Below are positions 51,560-61,467 of a stretch of 64,000 nt of DNA, piece after piece. The position numbers and the translations under genes were made by a program. The notes below the pieces were generated by a model, which saw nothing but the letters and a program-made list of their open reading frames with translations, did no database searches and was not told the origin of the DNA. Source of the DNA: JAGGAG01 sp964638035 (GTDB lineage: Bacteria > Gemmatimonadota > Gemmatimonadetes > Gemmatimonadales > GWC2-71-9); contig CAZWXD010000006.1 of assembly GCA_964638035.1 (NCBI GenBank), forward strand, positions 1 to 64,000. Direction: 5' to 3'. Numbering within the stretch: position 1 is the stretch's first letter; each line of letters opens with the position of its first letter.

Positions 51560-52588
51560 GTGGGGTGGCTGGCCGCCCTTCCCCCGCTTGCCGTGTATGC
51601 CACGCTGGCCGCCCTCGCCTTCCTCGAAGCCGTCATCCCCGTGGTGCCCTCCGACGTCGCGACGGCGCTCGGCGCCTTCCTCTCCCATAGCGGCAAGACC
51701 AGGGCGGTGACGGTATTCGCCACGGTCACCGTAGCCAACGTCCTGGGCGCCATGCTGGTGTACATCCTCTCACGCCGTGCCGGCCGCCGGTTCTTTGGCA
51801 CGCCCCCGGGCCAGCGCCTCCTCTCACGGGAGGCCATCGCCGTCATCGAACGCGACTACCTGCGCTTCGGCGCGATCGGTCTCTTCCTGACGCGGTTCAT
51901 CCCCGGGGTGCGCGCGGTGGTGCCGGCGTGTGCCGGGTTGTTCGGCATCCCGTGGGTGCGCACCCTTGCCGTGATCCTGGGGGCTGCGGTGACCTGGTAT
52001 GGCGCCATCGTGACCGGGGCAACGCTCCTGGGGAACGAGTGGGAGCGCGTGCGGGAGTTCCTGCGTGAGGTGGGGCTGGTGACCGGGCTGGTGGCGGCAC
52101 TCGCCATCCTCGTCCTGGGAGGCCTGGCCTGGCGTCGCCACCGGCGCCACCTGCAGGAAGAGCCGGAGCCGGTCCTGCTGGCGGTCGAGGCGGCCCTCGG
52201 GCCGGTGGCGGGCACCGATGCCCCCATCGACGCCTCGCATGCCGCCCGGCTCATCATCGAACTCGCCTACTCCGATGAGGCCCTGGGCGAGGCCCAGCGT
52301 GCCCAGGTGGAGGCAGACCTGCGCGGGCGGTGGGGGCTCCCGGCGCGCGAGCCGGTGCCGACGCCTCCGCCCCAGGCTGGACTGGGTCACCTCGCCTCCA
52401 GGCTGGCGGCCCGGTTCAGCACCCGGCGCCGGGTCCAGCTGGTGGAGCGCATGTGGCAGGCGGCCTTCGCCGAAGGCACGTTGGGGGCGGAGCAGGAGGC
52501 CTGGCTCCTGCGCCGCGCCAGCGAGCTGCTGGGGCTCGAACCGCATGAGGTGGCCGCGGTGCGACAGCGGAGCGCCAGTGCCGGCTAG
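51560..52588 (+). CDS. DedA-family membrane protein fused to a TerB-like domain
   Basis: 342 residues. Residues 1-190 form a DedA/VTT-type core: LAFLEAVIPVVPSDVATALGAFL, then FLTRFIPGVRAVVPACAGLFG, the reentrant loops of these flippase-like lipid transporters. From about 215 a soluble helical domain has two TerB-like repeats (ELAYSDEALGEAQRAQVEAD and AAFAEGTLGAEQEAWLLRRA), with the acidic turn then helix typical of tellurite-resistance TerB. I know of DedA and TerB separately; the fusion is uncommon to my knowledge. GTG 51560 was used; ATT 51557 upstream is also possible. Confidence 0.8.
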   Translation: MGWLAALPPLAVYATLAALAFLEAVIPVVPSDVATALGAFLSHSGKTRAVTVFATVTVANVLGAMLVYILSRRAGRRFFGTPPGQRLLSREAIAVIERDYLRFGAIGLFLTRFIPGVRAVVPACAGLFGIPWVRTLAVILGAAVTWYGAIVTGATLLGNEWERVREFLREVGLVTGLVAALAILVLGGLAWRRHRRHLQEEPEPVLLAVEAALGPVAGTDAPIDASHAARLIIELAYSDEALGEAQRAQVEADLRGRWGLPAREPVPTPPPQAGLGHLASRLAARFSTRRRVQLVERMWQAAFAEGTLGAEQEAWLLRRASELLGLEPHEVAAVRQRSASAG

Positions 52589-53507
52589 CGCGCCGGGCGC
52601 CGTCGTGGACGCCCTCGAGCGCGCCTTCCTGCTCGAGCCATTCCGCGATTACCTCACGCTCGAGGCAGGGAGCAGCGCCAACACCGTGGAAGCGTACGGC
52701 CGCGACATCCAGCGGCTGGTTGCGTTCGCGGCCACGCGCCGGCTTGCCGCGCCAGGCGACGTCACGCGTCCGGCACTCCGGGAGTTCGTCTTCCTGCTGA
52801 AGGACCTCGGGTTGAGCCCTGCGTCCATCCGGCGCACGGTGTCAGCGGTGCGCACGTACTTCGGGTTCCTCGTCGCGGAGGGACATGTCACGCAGGATCC
52901 GAGCGACCGGCTCGAAAGCCCCGCACGCTGGCGGACGCTGCCGGAAGTGCTCGCCGTGTCGGAGGTGGAGGCCATGCTGGCGACCCCGGCTGCCGGCGAT
53001 CGACTGGCCTGGCGCGACCGCGCGCTGCTGGAGCTGGCCTATGGGGCCGGCCTGCGAGTGTCGGAGCTCTGTGGCCTCAACCTCACCGACCTGCTGCTCA
53101 GCGAAGGCCTGGTGCAAGTGCGCGGCAAGGGAGGCAAGGAGCGGCTCGTGCCGGTTGGCCGCGGCACGGTGGGCGCGCTCTCCGTCTACCTGCACCAGGT
53201 GCGGCCCGAACTCGATCGCGGCACGACCCGGGGGCACGTCCTGCTCAATGGACGGGGGGAGCCCCTCTCACGTGTGGGGGCATGGGGCGTCGTGAAGCGG
53301 GCGGCCACGCGCGCCGGCATCACCCGCAAGGTGTCCACCCACACGCTGCGGCACTCGTTCGCCACGCACCTGCTGGAGGGCGGGGCGGACCTGCGCGCCG
53401 TGCAGGAGATGCTGGGTCACGCCGACCTGTCCACCACCCAGATCTACACGCACGTGGACCGCGAGTATCTCCGGTCGGTGCACCGGCAGTTCCATCCACG
53501 GGCATGA
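52578..53507 (+). CDS. Tyrosine recombinase XerC/XerD-like
   Basis: 309 residues. A SAM-like N-domain (TVEAYGRDIQRLVAFA) is followed by the catalytic domain with Arg in GAGLRVSELCGLN, Lys in GKGGKERLVPV, HxxR in HTLRHSFATHLLEGG, His in MLGHADLSTTQ and nucleophile Tyr in IYTHVD. Length and motifs match chromosome-dimer resolvases rather than phage integrases. GTG 52578 overlaps the DedA gene by 11 nt; its stop faces the minus-strand cluster across 71 nt. XerC or XerD cannot be told apart here. Confidence 0.9.
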   Translation: MPASAPGAVVDALERAFLLEPFRDYLTLEAGSSANTVEAYGRDIQRLVAFAATRRLAAPGDVTRPALREFVFLLKDLGLSPASIRRTVSAVRTYFGFLVAEGHVTQDPSDRLESPARWRTLPEVLAVSEVEAMLATPAAGDRLAWRDRALLELAYGAGLRVSELCGLNLTDLLLSEGLVQVRGKGGKERLVPVGRGTVGALSVYLHQVRPELDRGTTRGHVLLNGRGEPLSRVGAWGVVKRAATRAGITRKVSTHTLRHSFATHLLEGGADLRAVQEMLGHADLSTTQIYTHVDREYLRSVHRQFHPRA

Positions 53508-53578
53508 ACCCGTCGGCTGCCCGGGTCCCGGAACACTGTCCGCCGGGCCAGGCGCCCCCTCGTCAGTCCAGGTGAGCT

Positions 53579-54496
53579 TCACCTGCCCGCGGGCACTCCG
53601 TCGGGTGTCGCCGGGGCGAGGGGACGGGCCACGATGATGCCGGACTGCGCCTTGAGCCGCTGAAGCCGATCGCCCACCGGCCGGGACGACAACTCGACGT
53701 TGCCCCCCGCGAGGGGAGCGTGCAGGAGCCAGGCCTGGCCGTTCCTGCGCACCACGAACCCGGTGTGCACCACGTCGAGCCCGGCGCGCGACGAGGTGGC
53801 CGCAATGATGTCCCCCGACTGCAGCCGCGATCCGACCTCGGCATCGATCCATCCCTTGGGCAGCACCACCACCGGACCGCCGTCGCTCAGCTGCTGCTCC
53901 ACCGCGGTGATCCGCGCCGCCACCAGGGTGTCTGCCAGGGCGGGGTAGGCAGCAGGGTGCGTGCTCATGAAGTCGATGCGCATCCAGGTCGGCACGCCAC
54001 CCAGGTCCGCAGTCACCAGGCGCCACCATCCGCGCGCCTCGCCCTGGGCCAGCCACTCGGTGAAGTAGTGCAGGCGACTGGCATACCCGTCGATCGCCCC
54101 ATCGCGGTAGCGCAACTCGCGGAGCCGCTGCTCGAACCGTGCGCGGGCACGCGCAGGGTCGCCCAGGAGCGCCGGCTCGTCGTGTGCGATCCAGGTGAGC
54201 GCCAGGACGTTCTCGACAAAGGTCACGCAGTCGAGGCCGTGCAGGTTCACCACGAGGCGTTCGGCGCCTGGTTGCTCCAGGGTCGCGGCCTGGTACGGTG
54301 TCCCGATGAAGGTCGAACCCATGGCGACGATCGCATCGCCGAGGGGCATCGTGTCGAGCCGGGCCCGTGCCGCCCAGGTGAGCCGCTGCGCGAAGATGGC
54401 GAGGTCTTCCGTGCTCCATGCGGCGGGCGCCTGGGCCAGTACGGCCGGCGCGAAGGCCACGAGGCTGGCCGCCAGCAACGGCAGGCTGCGCCTCAT
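53579..54496 (-). CDS. DUF1460 family N-acetylmuramoyl-L-alanine amidase-like protein
   Basis: 305 residues. A signal peptide (LPLLAASLVAFAPAVLAQ) indicates export. DUF1460 proteins have an NlpC/P60-like papain fold; the candidate catalytic cysteine is C90 in NLHGLDCVTFVENVL, with the histidine probably in DVVHTGFVVR. GSTFIGTPYQ upstream is also conserved. They are thought to trim peptidoglycan or muropeptides in the periplasm. Start 54496 overlaps the permease stop by 4 nt, so the two are co-transcribed on the minus strand. Confidence 0.87.
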   Translation of the reverse strand: MRRSLPLLAASLVAFAPAVLAQAPAAWSTEDLAIFAQRLTWAARARLDTMPLGDAIVAMGSTFIGTPYQAATLEQPGAERLVVNLHGLDCVTFVENVLALTWIAHDEPALLGDPARARARFEQRLRELRYRDGAIDGYASRLHYFTEWLAQGEARGWWRLVTADLGGVPTWMRIDFMSTHPAAYPALADTLVAARITAVEQQLSDGGPVVVLPKGWIDAEVGSRLQSGDIIAATSSRAGLDVVHTGFVVRRNGQAWLLHAPLAGGNVELSSRPVGDRLQRLKAQSGIIVARPLAPATPDGVPAGR

Positions 54497-56058
54497 GCGG
54501 CCCCGGTGCGGTCGAGGCGCGCGCCGAGCGCGCGCGCCAGCACCAGGACTTCGCCCACGGCGACAAGGGCGGCGACCACCGCGGCGCCGACGAGCCGTGG
54601 GGCCGGCGGGCCTGGTGCCAGGAGTGCTGTGCCAAGGCCGGCCGCGGCCGGGAGCGCGAGGAGCAGGACGAGCATCGCGGCGGCCATCACCGAGTTGAGC
54701 AGGCTGGTGCCCAGCCGCGTGGCGCCGGGACGCGGAGCGCCCTGGCTTATCGGGCCAGGGAACAGGAGGAAGAGCGCGTCCTGCACCAGGGTGCCCAGCA
54801 TCGCAATCGGCATCATGAGGACTATAACGGCAGCGAAGCCTGCGGGACGCAGCGCGCCATGCCGGCCCAGGTCCGCGCTGGTGCCGGCGCCGCCCAGGCC
54901 CACCAGCAGGAGCCCCCCGGCAAGGAGCGCGGTCAGCAGGGCGCCGCCGATGGCGCCGCCCAGCACCCACGTGCGCCCGCGTGCCGGCAGCATGCGCAGG
55001 AGGGTGAGGTGTTCCGCATCCTGGCGGAGCCCGGTTCGGAGGAACTGCGGGCCGAGGACCAGCAAGAGCAGGGCCCAGGTGAGCGCCAGGAACCCCGCGA
55101 ACTCGGCGGCGGATGTGTTGCCGTGTGCGTGCAGCGCACGCAGGCCCAGTGACGCCACGATGCTGCCGGTGATGATGAGCAGGACGTGGGTGCGCCGCAC
55201 CACCGCCGTGACCGCCTTCCAGGCGGCGAGCGCGACGGCGCCGCGGGGCGGGGGCCGCACCGCCGGGCCAGCGGCGGCAAGCCCGGGATGTACGGGCTCC
55301 CGGGTGGGCCCCAACCACAGGAGGAGCGCCACGTGCGCGCCCAGCAGGAGCACCGCCCCCGGCAGGCTCCGGAGCCACGCATCCAGCGTGGTGGCACTCA
55401 CGGGCCGGACCGGCACCGCGAATGGCCGGAGCAGGATGGCGCCGAACCCCGTGGTCCCGAGGCGCTCAAGGCCCCCCGATACCAGGTTGAACGACCCGGT
55501 CAAGGCGAAGGGAATGGCTGCCAGCAGCAGGAGCCCGAGGACCGTCCCTCCACGGCGGAGCCACGCATGGGCTCCATGCGTGCGGCCGCGGAGGCGACCC
55601 ACGACGGCGCGGTGGTACATCAGCGTGCTGAACAGGATCCAGAGGGCGATGGCCCGCCGCCCGAGCAGCGGGGCCGACGCCCCGCGCGAGGCGAGCGCCG
55701 TCCAGAGGATCACGTTCGGGATCACGAGCGCCTGGGTGGTGACGAGGGAAAGCATGACCAGGTGGCGATCCCGGATGGGCGCAGGCCACAGGAGGCTGCG
55801 CGTGGCGTCAGCGGGTGGGCGCGCCGTGCCGGCGATCCACGCCGTGGCCGAGAGCACCAGGAGCCCGAGGGCGCCCGCTGTGGTCGCCCGGACAGGGTCC
55901 GGCATGGCGCCCGCGCCGGCCTGTCGAGACAGCCACGCGAGGTAGGCAAGGCCCAGGAGCAGCCCGAGCAGGCGGGAGGGCCGGCGAAGGCCTGCCACGG
56001 CCCTCGTCGCCGCGTTGGCAACGGTGCGCTGCACCAGGAACCACAGGGCAGGCGTCAT
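54493..56058 (-). CDS. ABC exporter permease (large membrane protein)
   Basis: 521 residues with about twelve hydrophobic helices arranged as two halves around an Arg/Pro-rich hydrophilic linker near residue 270. No conserved permease motif could be recognised, but adjacency to the ATPase at 56055 (4-nt overlap) makes it the membrane partner of a two-gene ABC transporter, resembling ABC-2-type exporters. Substrate unknown. Its end overlaps the DUF1460 start, hinting at an envelope role. Confidence 0.75.
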   Translation of the reverse strand: MTPALWFLVQRTVANAATRAVAGLRRPSRLLGLLLGLAYLAWLSRQAGAGAMPDPVRATTAGALGLLVLSATAWIAGTARPPADATRSLLWPAPIRDRHLVMLSLVTTQALVIPNVILWTALASRGASAPLLGRRAIALWILFSTLMYHRAVVGRLRGRTHGAHAWLRRGGTVLGLLLLAAIPFALTGSFNLVSGGLERLGTTGFGAILLRPFAVPVRPVSATTLDAWLRSLPGAVLLLGAHVALLLWLGPTREPVHPGLAAAGPAVRPPPRGAVALAAWKAVTAVVRRTHVLLIITGSIVASLGLRALHAHGNTSAAEFAGFLALTWALLLLVLGPQFLRTGLRQDAEHLTLLRMLPARGRTWVLGGAIGGALLTALLAGGLLLVGLGGAGTSADLGRHGALRPAGFAAVIVLMMPIAMLGTLVQDALFLLFPGPISQGAPRPGATRLGTSLLNSVMAAAMLVLLLALPAAAGLGTALLAPGPPAPRLVGAAVVAALVAVGEVLVLARALGARLDRTGAA

Positions 56059-56750
56059 GGCCCACCGAGCAGGCCCAGGACCGCCTCCTCGAGCGTGCCG
56101 CCGGCGGTGAGCGCTGCGGGGGCACCGCGCGCCACGATGCGCCCACGGCGCAGCACCGCCACGTCATGACAGAGTTCGCTCACCAGGTGTAACTGGTGGG
56201 AGCTGAGCACCACGGCGGCGCCGGCGGCCGCATGGCCACGGATCCGGTCCTTCATCTGGCGCATGGCGGCGGGATCGAGGCCGGTCAGTGGTTCATCGAG
56301 CAGCAGCACGCGCGGGTCGTGGATGAAGGCACAGCCGAGCGCCAGTTGCTGGCGCATGCCACGCGACAGTTCCGTCGGCAGCGCGTCCCGTCGCCCGGCC
56401 AGGCCCAGCGAGGCCAGCAGCGGGTCGATCCGGGCGGCCCCATCGGGCACGTCGTAGAGCCGCTGCATGAACTGCAGGTGCTCCTGGACCGTGAGGTACT
56501 CGAAGAGGTGAGGCTCATCGGGGACGAACCCGAGGGCATGGCGCGCCGCGAGGGGCTCGGCCGCCAGGTCGTGGCCCGCGACCACGATCGATCCCGCCGA
56601 GGGCGTGAGCGCCCCGGCCATGCAGAGCAGGGACGTGGTCTTGCCGGCACCATTGGCGCCCACCAGGCCCAGGATGGCCCCCGCGGCCACGTCCAGGTCA
56701 ACGTGGTCCACGGCAACGGTGTCACCGAAGGTCCTCCTGAGGCCGGTCAC
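56055..56750 (-). CDS. ABC transporter ATP-binding protein
   Basis: 231 residues. Walker A GANGAGKTT is at residues 31-39, a Q-loop-like region FVPDEPHLFEYLT follows, the signature is the variant LSRGMRQQL near 128, and Walker B is VLLLDEPLTGLDP near 150 with switch His in VVLSSHQL. LSxGM is typical of CcmA-type ATPases that power ABC-2 exporters. The start is GTG 56750 on the minus strand; an ATT five codons upstream is a possible longer start. Confidence 0.9.
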   Translation of the reverse strand: MTGLRRTFGDTVAVDHVDLDVAAGAILGLVGANGAGKTTSLLCMAGALTPSAGSIVVAGHDLAAEPLAARHALGFVPDEPHLFEYLTVQEHLQFMQRLYDVPDGAARIDPLLASLGLAGRRDALPTELSRGMRQQLALGCAFIHDPRVLLLDEPLTGLDPAAMRQMKDRIRGHAAAGAAVVLSSHQLHLVSELCHDVAVLRRGRIVARGAPAALTAGGTLEEAVLGLLGGP

Positions 56751-56787
56751 CTTGAGCAGCGCAATCCCTCCCGGGGGGCGGACGCCC

Positions 56788-56793
56788 TATCTT
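56788..56793 (+). promoter_or_regulatory. Candidate -10 element (TATCTT) before the 56864 gene
   Basis: TATCTT sits 70 nt before ATG 56864 in the 113-nt divergent gap. It fits TAnnTT; no -35 is clear. Transcription would start near 56800. Confidence 0.35.
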
Positions 56794-56863
56794 ACACAGG
56801 GGATCGTGGGGGATCACGGGGCGCCGAATGCCGGACGCTGGCGTTGCGCCGAAGCGAGGAATC

Positions 56864-57565
56864 ATGCGGAGCTACTGGCTGCGGGTCGTGCTTGGGGCCC
56901 TGGGCATCTTCATCGCGGGGATGCTCGTGTGGAACCTTGTGCGGGAGGGCAGGGACCGGGTGGTGGACGTGGTCAACAGCGATCGCCCCATCAGCATTCC
57001 CCTTGCGTTCGTGCCGTTCACCCTCGATGGGCAGGTGCTCGGGACACTGCGCCGGGTGGAGGTGCTGCGATCGAGCCCGGAACAGGTCAGTGGCGTGAAC
57101 TTCACCGTCAGGTTGGCGGACTCGGTGACCGATGAGCGCCTGGCCGGCTGTGTCCTCGTGGCGCGGGATGACCTCGACCACCTGAACCCCGGTCGCGCCT
57201 TCAGCTGCGTGCCGGCGGGCGACACCGTGGGCCGGAACCTGGCGCCCATCGGGCACGTGGAGACCCAGCGTGGGGGGCAGTTCCTCCTGCTGGCTCGCGC
57301 CGGGACGCTGGACAGCCTGCGCCTGCACCTGGGCCCCGACCATGGCCAGCACCTCGCGGACTCGCTGGCCCAGGCATCGGCCGATTCCATTGAACAGGTG
57401 GCCGATTCCATCGAGGCATTCGCCGACTCCATCGCCGCGGCGGGCTCGCAACGCGCGGACTCCATCCGCGAGGCCGCCTCGACCATGCGTGACAGCATCC
57501 AGCGCGAGGTGCAGGGGCAGGTGCGCCGGGCGCGCGAGAAGGCGCGGAGGCCTGCGGCGCCGTGA
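56864..57565 (+). CDS. Membrane-anchored protein with ADSI heptad-like repeats
   Basis: 233 residues. One N-terminal membrane helix (residues about 3-23) is followed by a periplasmic or surface domain of beta strands (VEVLRSSPEQVSG, VNFTVRLADS, CVLVARDDLDHLN). Two cysteines flank it (CVLVAR and FSCVPAG) and might form a disulfide. From about residue 165 the chain has ADSI or ADSL units, mostly every seven residues, ending in a basic tail, so a coiled coil is likely. AGGA lies 4 nt before ATG 56864. I do not recognise the family. The stop overlaps the pabA GTG. Confidence 0.7.
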   Translation: MRSYWLRVVLGALGIFIAGMLVWNLVREGRDRVVDVVNSDRPISIPLAFVPFTLDGQVLGTLRRVEVLRSSPEQVSGVNFTVRLADSVTDERLAGCVLVARDDLDHLNPGRAFSCVPAGDTVGRNLAPIGHVETQRGGQFLLLARAGTLDSLRLHLGPDHGQHLADSLAQASADSIEQVADSIEAFADSIAAAGSQRADSIREAASTMRDSIQREVQGQVRRAREKARRPAAP

Positions 57566-58185
57566 GCGCGCTGTTCGTCCTCGACAACTACGACAGCTTC
57601 ACCTGGAACCTGGTGCAGCAGGCCGGTGAGTTGGGTGCCACGCCCGTCGTGCACCGGAACGATGCGCTGTCAGTTGACGAGGTGCTGCGCCTCGCACCGG
57701 CGGCGATCATCATTTCTCCCGGGCCCGGCACGCCCGCCGATGCCGGCATCTCGCTCGCCCTGGCTCGCGAGGCCGTGTCGCGGAGGATCCCCCTGCTGGG
57801 CGTGTGCCTGGGGCACCAGGCCATTGGCGAGGCCCTGGGCGGGAGGGTGGTCCGGGCCGGCCGCCTCATGCACGGCAAGACCACCAGCATCGAGCATCGT
57901 GGCACCGGCATCCTGGCCGGCCTCCCCTCACCCATGCGGGTGATGCGGTACCACTCCCTGGTCGTCGCGCCAGAGTCGGTGCCGGATGACCTCGAGGTGA
58001 CGGCCTGGTCTGCCGACCGGCCAGCCGGGGATGAGGTCATGGCGGTGCAGCATCGAGCGGCCCCGGTGTTCGGTGTGCAGTTCCATCCGGAATCGGTGGG
58101 AACGGAGCACGGCCGCCCACTCCTGGCCAACTTCCTCGTGTTGGCCGGCCTGCTCCCGGCGGCGCCCCGGGCCGCAGCCGCCTAA
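57562..58185 (+). CDS. Anthranilate/aminodeoxychorismate synthase glutaminase subunit
   Basis: 207 residues, class I glutamine amidotransferase. FVLDNYDSFTWNLVQ, SPGPGTPADAG, nucleophile C82 in LGVCLGHQAIGEALGG, and the His-Glu pair in FGVQFHPESVGTE near 174 define TrpG/PabA. It delivers ammonia to TrpE or PabB; the partner gene is not in this window, so tryptophan or folate synthesis cannot be decided. GTG 57562 overlaps the preceding stop by 4 nt. Confidence 0.92.
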   Translation: MSALFVLDNYDSFTWNLVQQAGELGATPVVHRNDALSVDEVLRLAPAAIIISPGPGTPADAGISLALAREAVSRRIPLLGVCLGHQAIGEALGGRVVRAGRLMHGKTTSIEHRGTGILAGLPSPMRVMRYHSLVVAPESVPDDLEVTAWSADRPAGDEVMAVQHRAAPVFGVQFHPESVGTEHGRPLLANFLVLAGLLPAAPRAAAA

Positions 58186-58246
58186 CCTGCTTGCCTGCTT
58201 TACGATAGCCCCCCTCACGTACCAGGATTTTCCGGCGGCACAACTT

Positions 58247-58275
58247 TTGACTGCGGCCCCGGCCCCGTGTAGACT
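58247..58275 (+). promoter_or_regulatory. pyrG operon promoter (TTGACT-17-TAGACT)
   Basis: TTGACT (58247-58252) and TAGACT (58270-58275) are 17 nt apart, each matching four or five of six consensus bases. Transcription is predicted near 58282, 155 nt ahead of pyrG and exactly at the ATG of a small upstream ORF. Confidence 0.7.
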
Positions 58276-58281
58276 TGTTCC

Positions 58282-58436
58282 ATGCCGGCGCCCGCAGCCT
58301 TCGCGGCCCGTGTCGGGCCGTTCCCCATCCAGCCAGCACCCCTGCCAGACCAGACCAGGGGAGATCCGGGCGCCGCCGCACCCAGGCCACCGCATCCGCT
58401 TGCCCCCCGCCGCACCGCCATCACCCGAGGAATCGC

Positions 58437-58440
<4 letters not shown>
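58282..58440 (+). CDS. Possible 52-residue leader ORF of pyrG
   Basis: ATG 58282 is 7 nt after the -10 hexamer, so it would be the first codon of a leaderless transcript. The frame has no stop for 52 codons and ends with TGA at 58438-58440, overlapping the pyrG ATG (ATGA). The peptide is rich in Pro, Ala and Arg (PFPIQPAPLPDQ, PRPPHPLAPRR). In such GC-rich DNA an open frame of this length can arise by chance, so coding potential is uncertain. If translated, it would couple pyrG expression to its own ribosome. Confidence 0.35.
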
Positions 58441-60100
<1,660 letters not shown>

Positions 60101-60104
<4 letters not shown>

Positions 60105-60904
60105 ACCGCTGGACCTTTGGGCGGACGCCCTTCCTGATTGCCGGGCCGTGCGTCGCGGAGCCAGGCGACGTGCTGCCGCGAGTGGCGGATGCACTGGCCG
60201 CCCTGGGCGCTGCCCTCGACGTGCCGGTCTGCTTCAAGGCAAGCTTTGACAAGGCCAATCGCGCGAGGGCAGGGAGCGCGCGCGGGCCCGGGATGGAGGA
60301 GGGCCTTCGCGCACTCGAGCGGGTGCGGGCGTCGAGCGGCCTCCCGGTGCTGACCGACATCCATGAGGCAGCGCATGCGAGCGCGGCCGCGACGGTGGTG
60401 GACGCCCTGCAGGTCCCGGCGTTCCTTGCCCGGCAGACGGACCTCCTCCTGGCCGCCGGGGCGACCGGGAAGCCGGTGAACATCAAGAAGGGGCAGTGGA
60501 TGTCTGCCGAGGCCATGGCTGGCGCCGTGGAGAAGGTGCGGAGTGGCGGCGGCACCGACGTGACGGTCACGGAGCGCGGCACCTTCTTCGGCTATGGCGA
60601 CCTCGTGGTGGACTTCCGGAGCCTGGAGCGAATGCGTGCGGCCACTGGCGTGCCCGTCACCTACGATGCGACGCACAGTGTGCAGCAGCCCGGCCAGGCG
60701 AGTGGCGGGGCAAGCGGTGGTGATCGTGCCATGATCCCGCCGCTCCTCCTGGCGGCTGCCGCGGCCGGTGCCGACGGGTTCTTCATCGAGACCCACCCCG
60801 ACCCGGCGCGCGCCCTGAGCGATGCAGCCACCCAGTGGCCCCTGGCCGACCTGCCGGCGCTCGTGGCGCGCACGCTGGAGGTGTGGCGGGTGAGTCGCAG
60901 GTGA
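60101..60904 (+). CDS. kdsA: 3-deoxy-8-phosphooctulonate synthase (Kdo-8-P synthase), metal-dependent type
   Basis: 267 residues. It condenses arabinose-5-phosphate with phosphoenolpyruvate to Kdo-8-phosphate. The N-terminal AGPCVAE has the Cys that marks the metal-dependent class; E. coli has Asn there. The other metal ligands fit: His in DATHSVQQPG, Glu in FFIETHPDP and Asp in ALSDAATQWP. NIKKGQWMS and GTFFGYGDLVVD are also family traits. GTG 60101 overlaps the pyrG stop; the stop overlaps the kdsC GTG. Confidence 0.95.
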
Positions 60905-61467
60905 ACGCTCCCGCGCTGGACCCGGGACGCGCGCGCGCAGTGGAACTGGTCGTGCTCGACGTGGACGGCGTGATGTCGGACAACGGCATCTACATCGGCG
61001 CGGTGCAGGGCGAGCGCGTCGAGTTCAAGCGATTCCACGCCCATGACGGGGTCGGGATGCACCTGTTGCGGCTGGCGGGCATCCCGGTGGCGTGGCTCAC
61101 CGGGCGCGTGTCCCCCGCCACGGCGCTCAGGGCCGAGGAACTGGCGATCGACGAGGTGATCCAGGGGACCGGCTCCCACAAGGACGAGGCATGCGCGGCG
61201 CTGCTGGCGCGGCGCGGGCTCGGCTGGGAGCAGGTGCTCTTCATGGGCGACGACCTGACCGACGTGCCGCTGCTCCGCCGCGTGGGCCTGCCCATTTCGG
61301 TGCCGAACGCCGTCGCGGAGGCCCGTGCCGCCGCCCACTGGATGACACGGTCACCGGGGGGGCACGGCGCCGTGCGGGAGATGTGCGAGGCGCTGCTCCA
61401 CGCACGGGGGGTATGGGAGGAGGTTTGTGGGCGCTACTACGGCGAACACCGTGACGACACCGCCTGA
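60901..61467 (+). CDS. kdsC: 3-deoxy-manno-octulosonate-8-phosphate phosphatase
   Basis: 188 residues, C0-type HAD phosphatase without a cap, forming a tetramer in homologues. The nucleophile motif LVVLDVDGVMSDNGIY, the WLTGR motif and GDDLTDVPLLRRVGL are intact, with a Lys in GSHKDEA. It dephosphorylates Kdo-8-P made by KdsA. GTG 60901 overlaps kdsA by 4 nt. Its last 41 nt overlap the kdsD start. Confidence 0.94.
   Translation: MNAPALDPGRARAVELVVLDVDGVMSDNGIYIGAVQGERVEFKRFHAHDGVGMHLLRLAGIPVAWLTGRVSPATALRAEELAIDEVIQGTGSHKDEACAALLARRGLGWEQVLFMGDDLTDVPLLRRVGLPISVPNAVAEARAAAHWMTRSPGGHGAVREMCEALLHARGVWEEVCGRYYGEHRDDTA

Noticed and set aside
52578..53507. XerC/D-like recombinase as evidence of a mobile element
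   Set aside because: Length and motifs match housekeeping chromosome-dimer resolvases, it is embedded in a housekeeping operon, and no attachment-site repeats or phage genes are near.
53508..53578. Bidirectional terminator between the recombinase and DUF1460 genes
   Set aside because: Only a 6 bp GCCCGG/CCGGGC pairing with a long loop is visible and no T or A tracts flank it.
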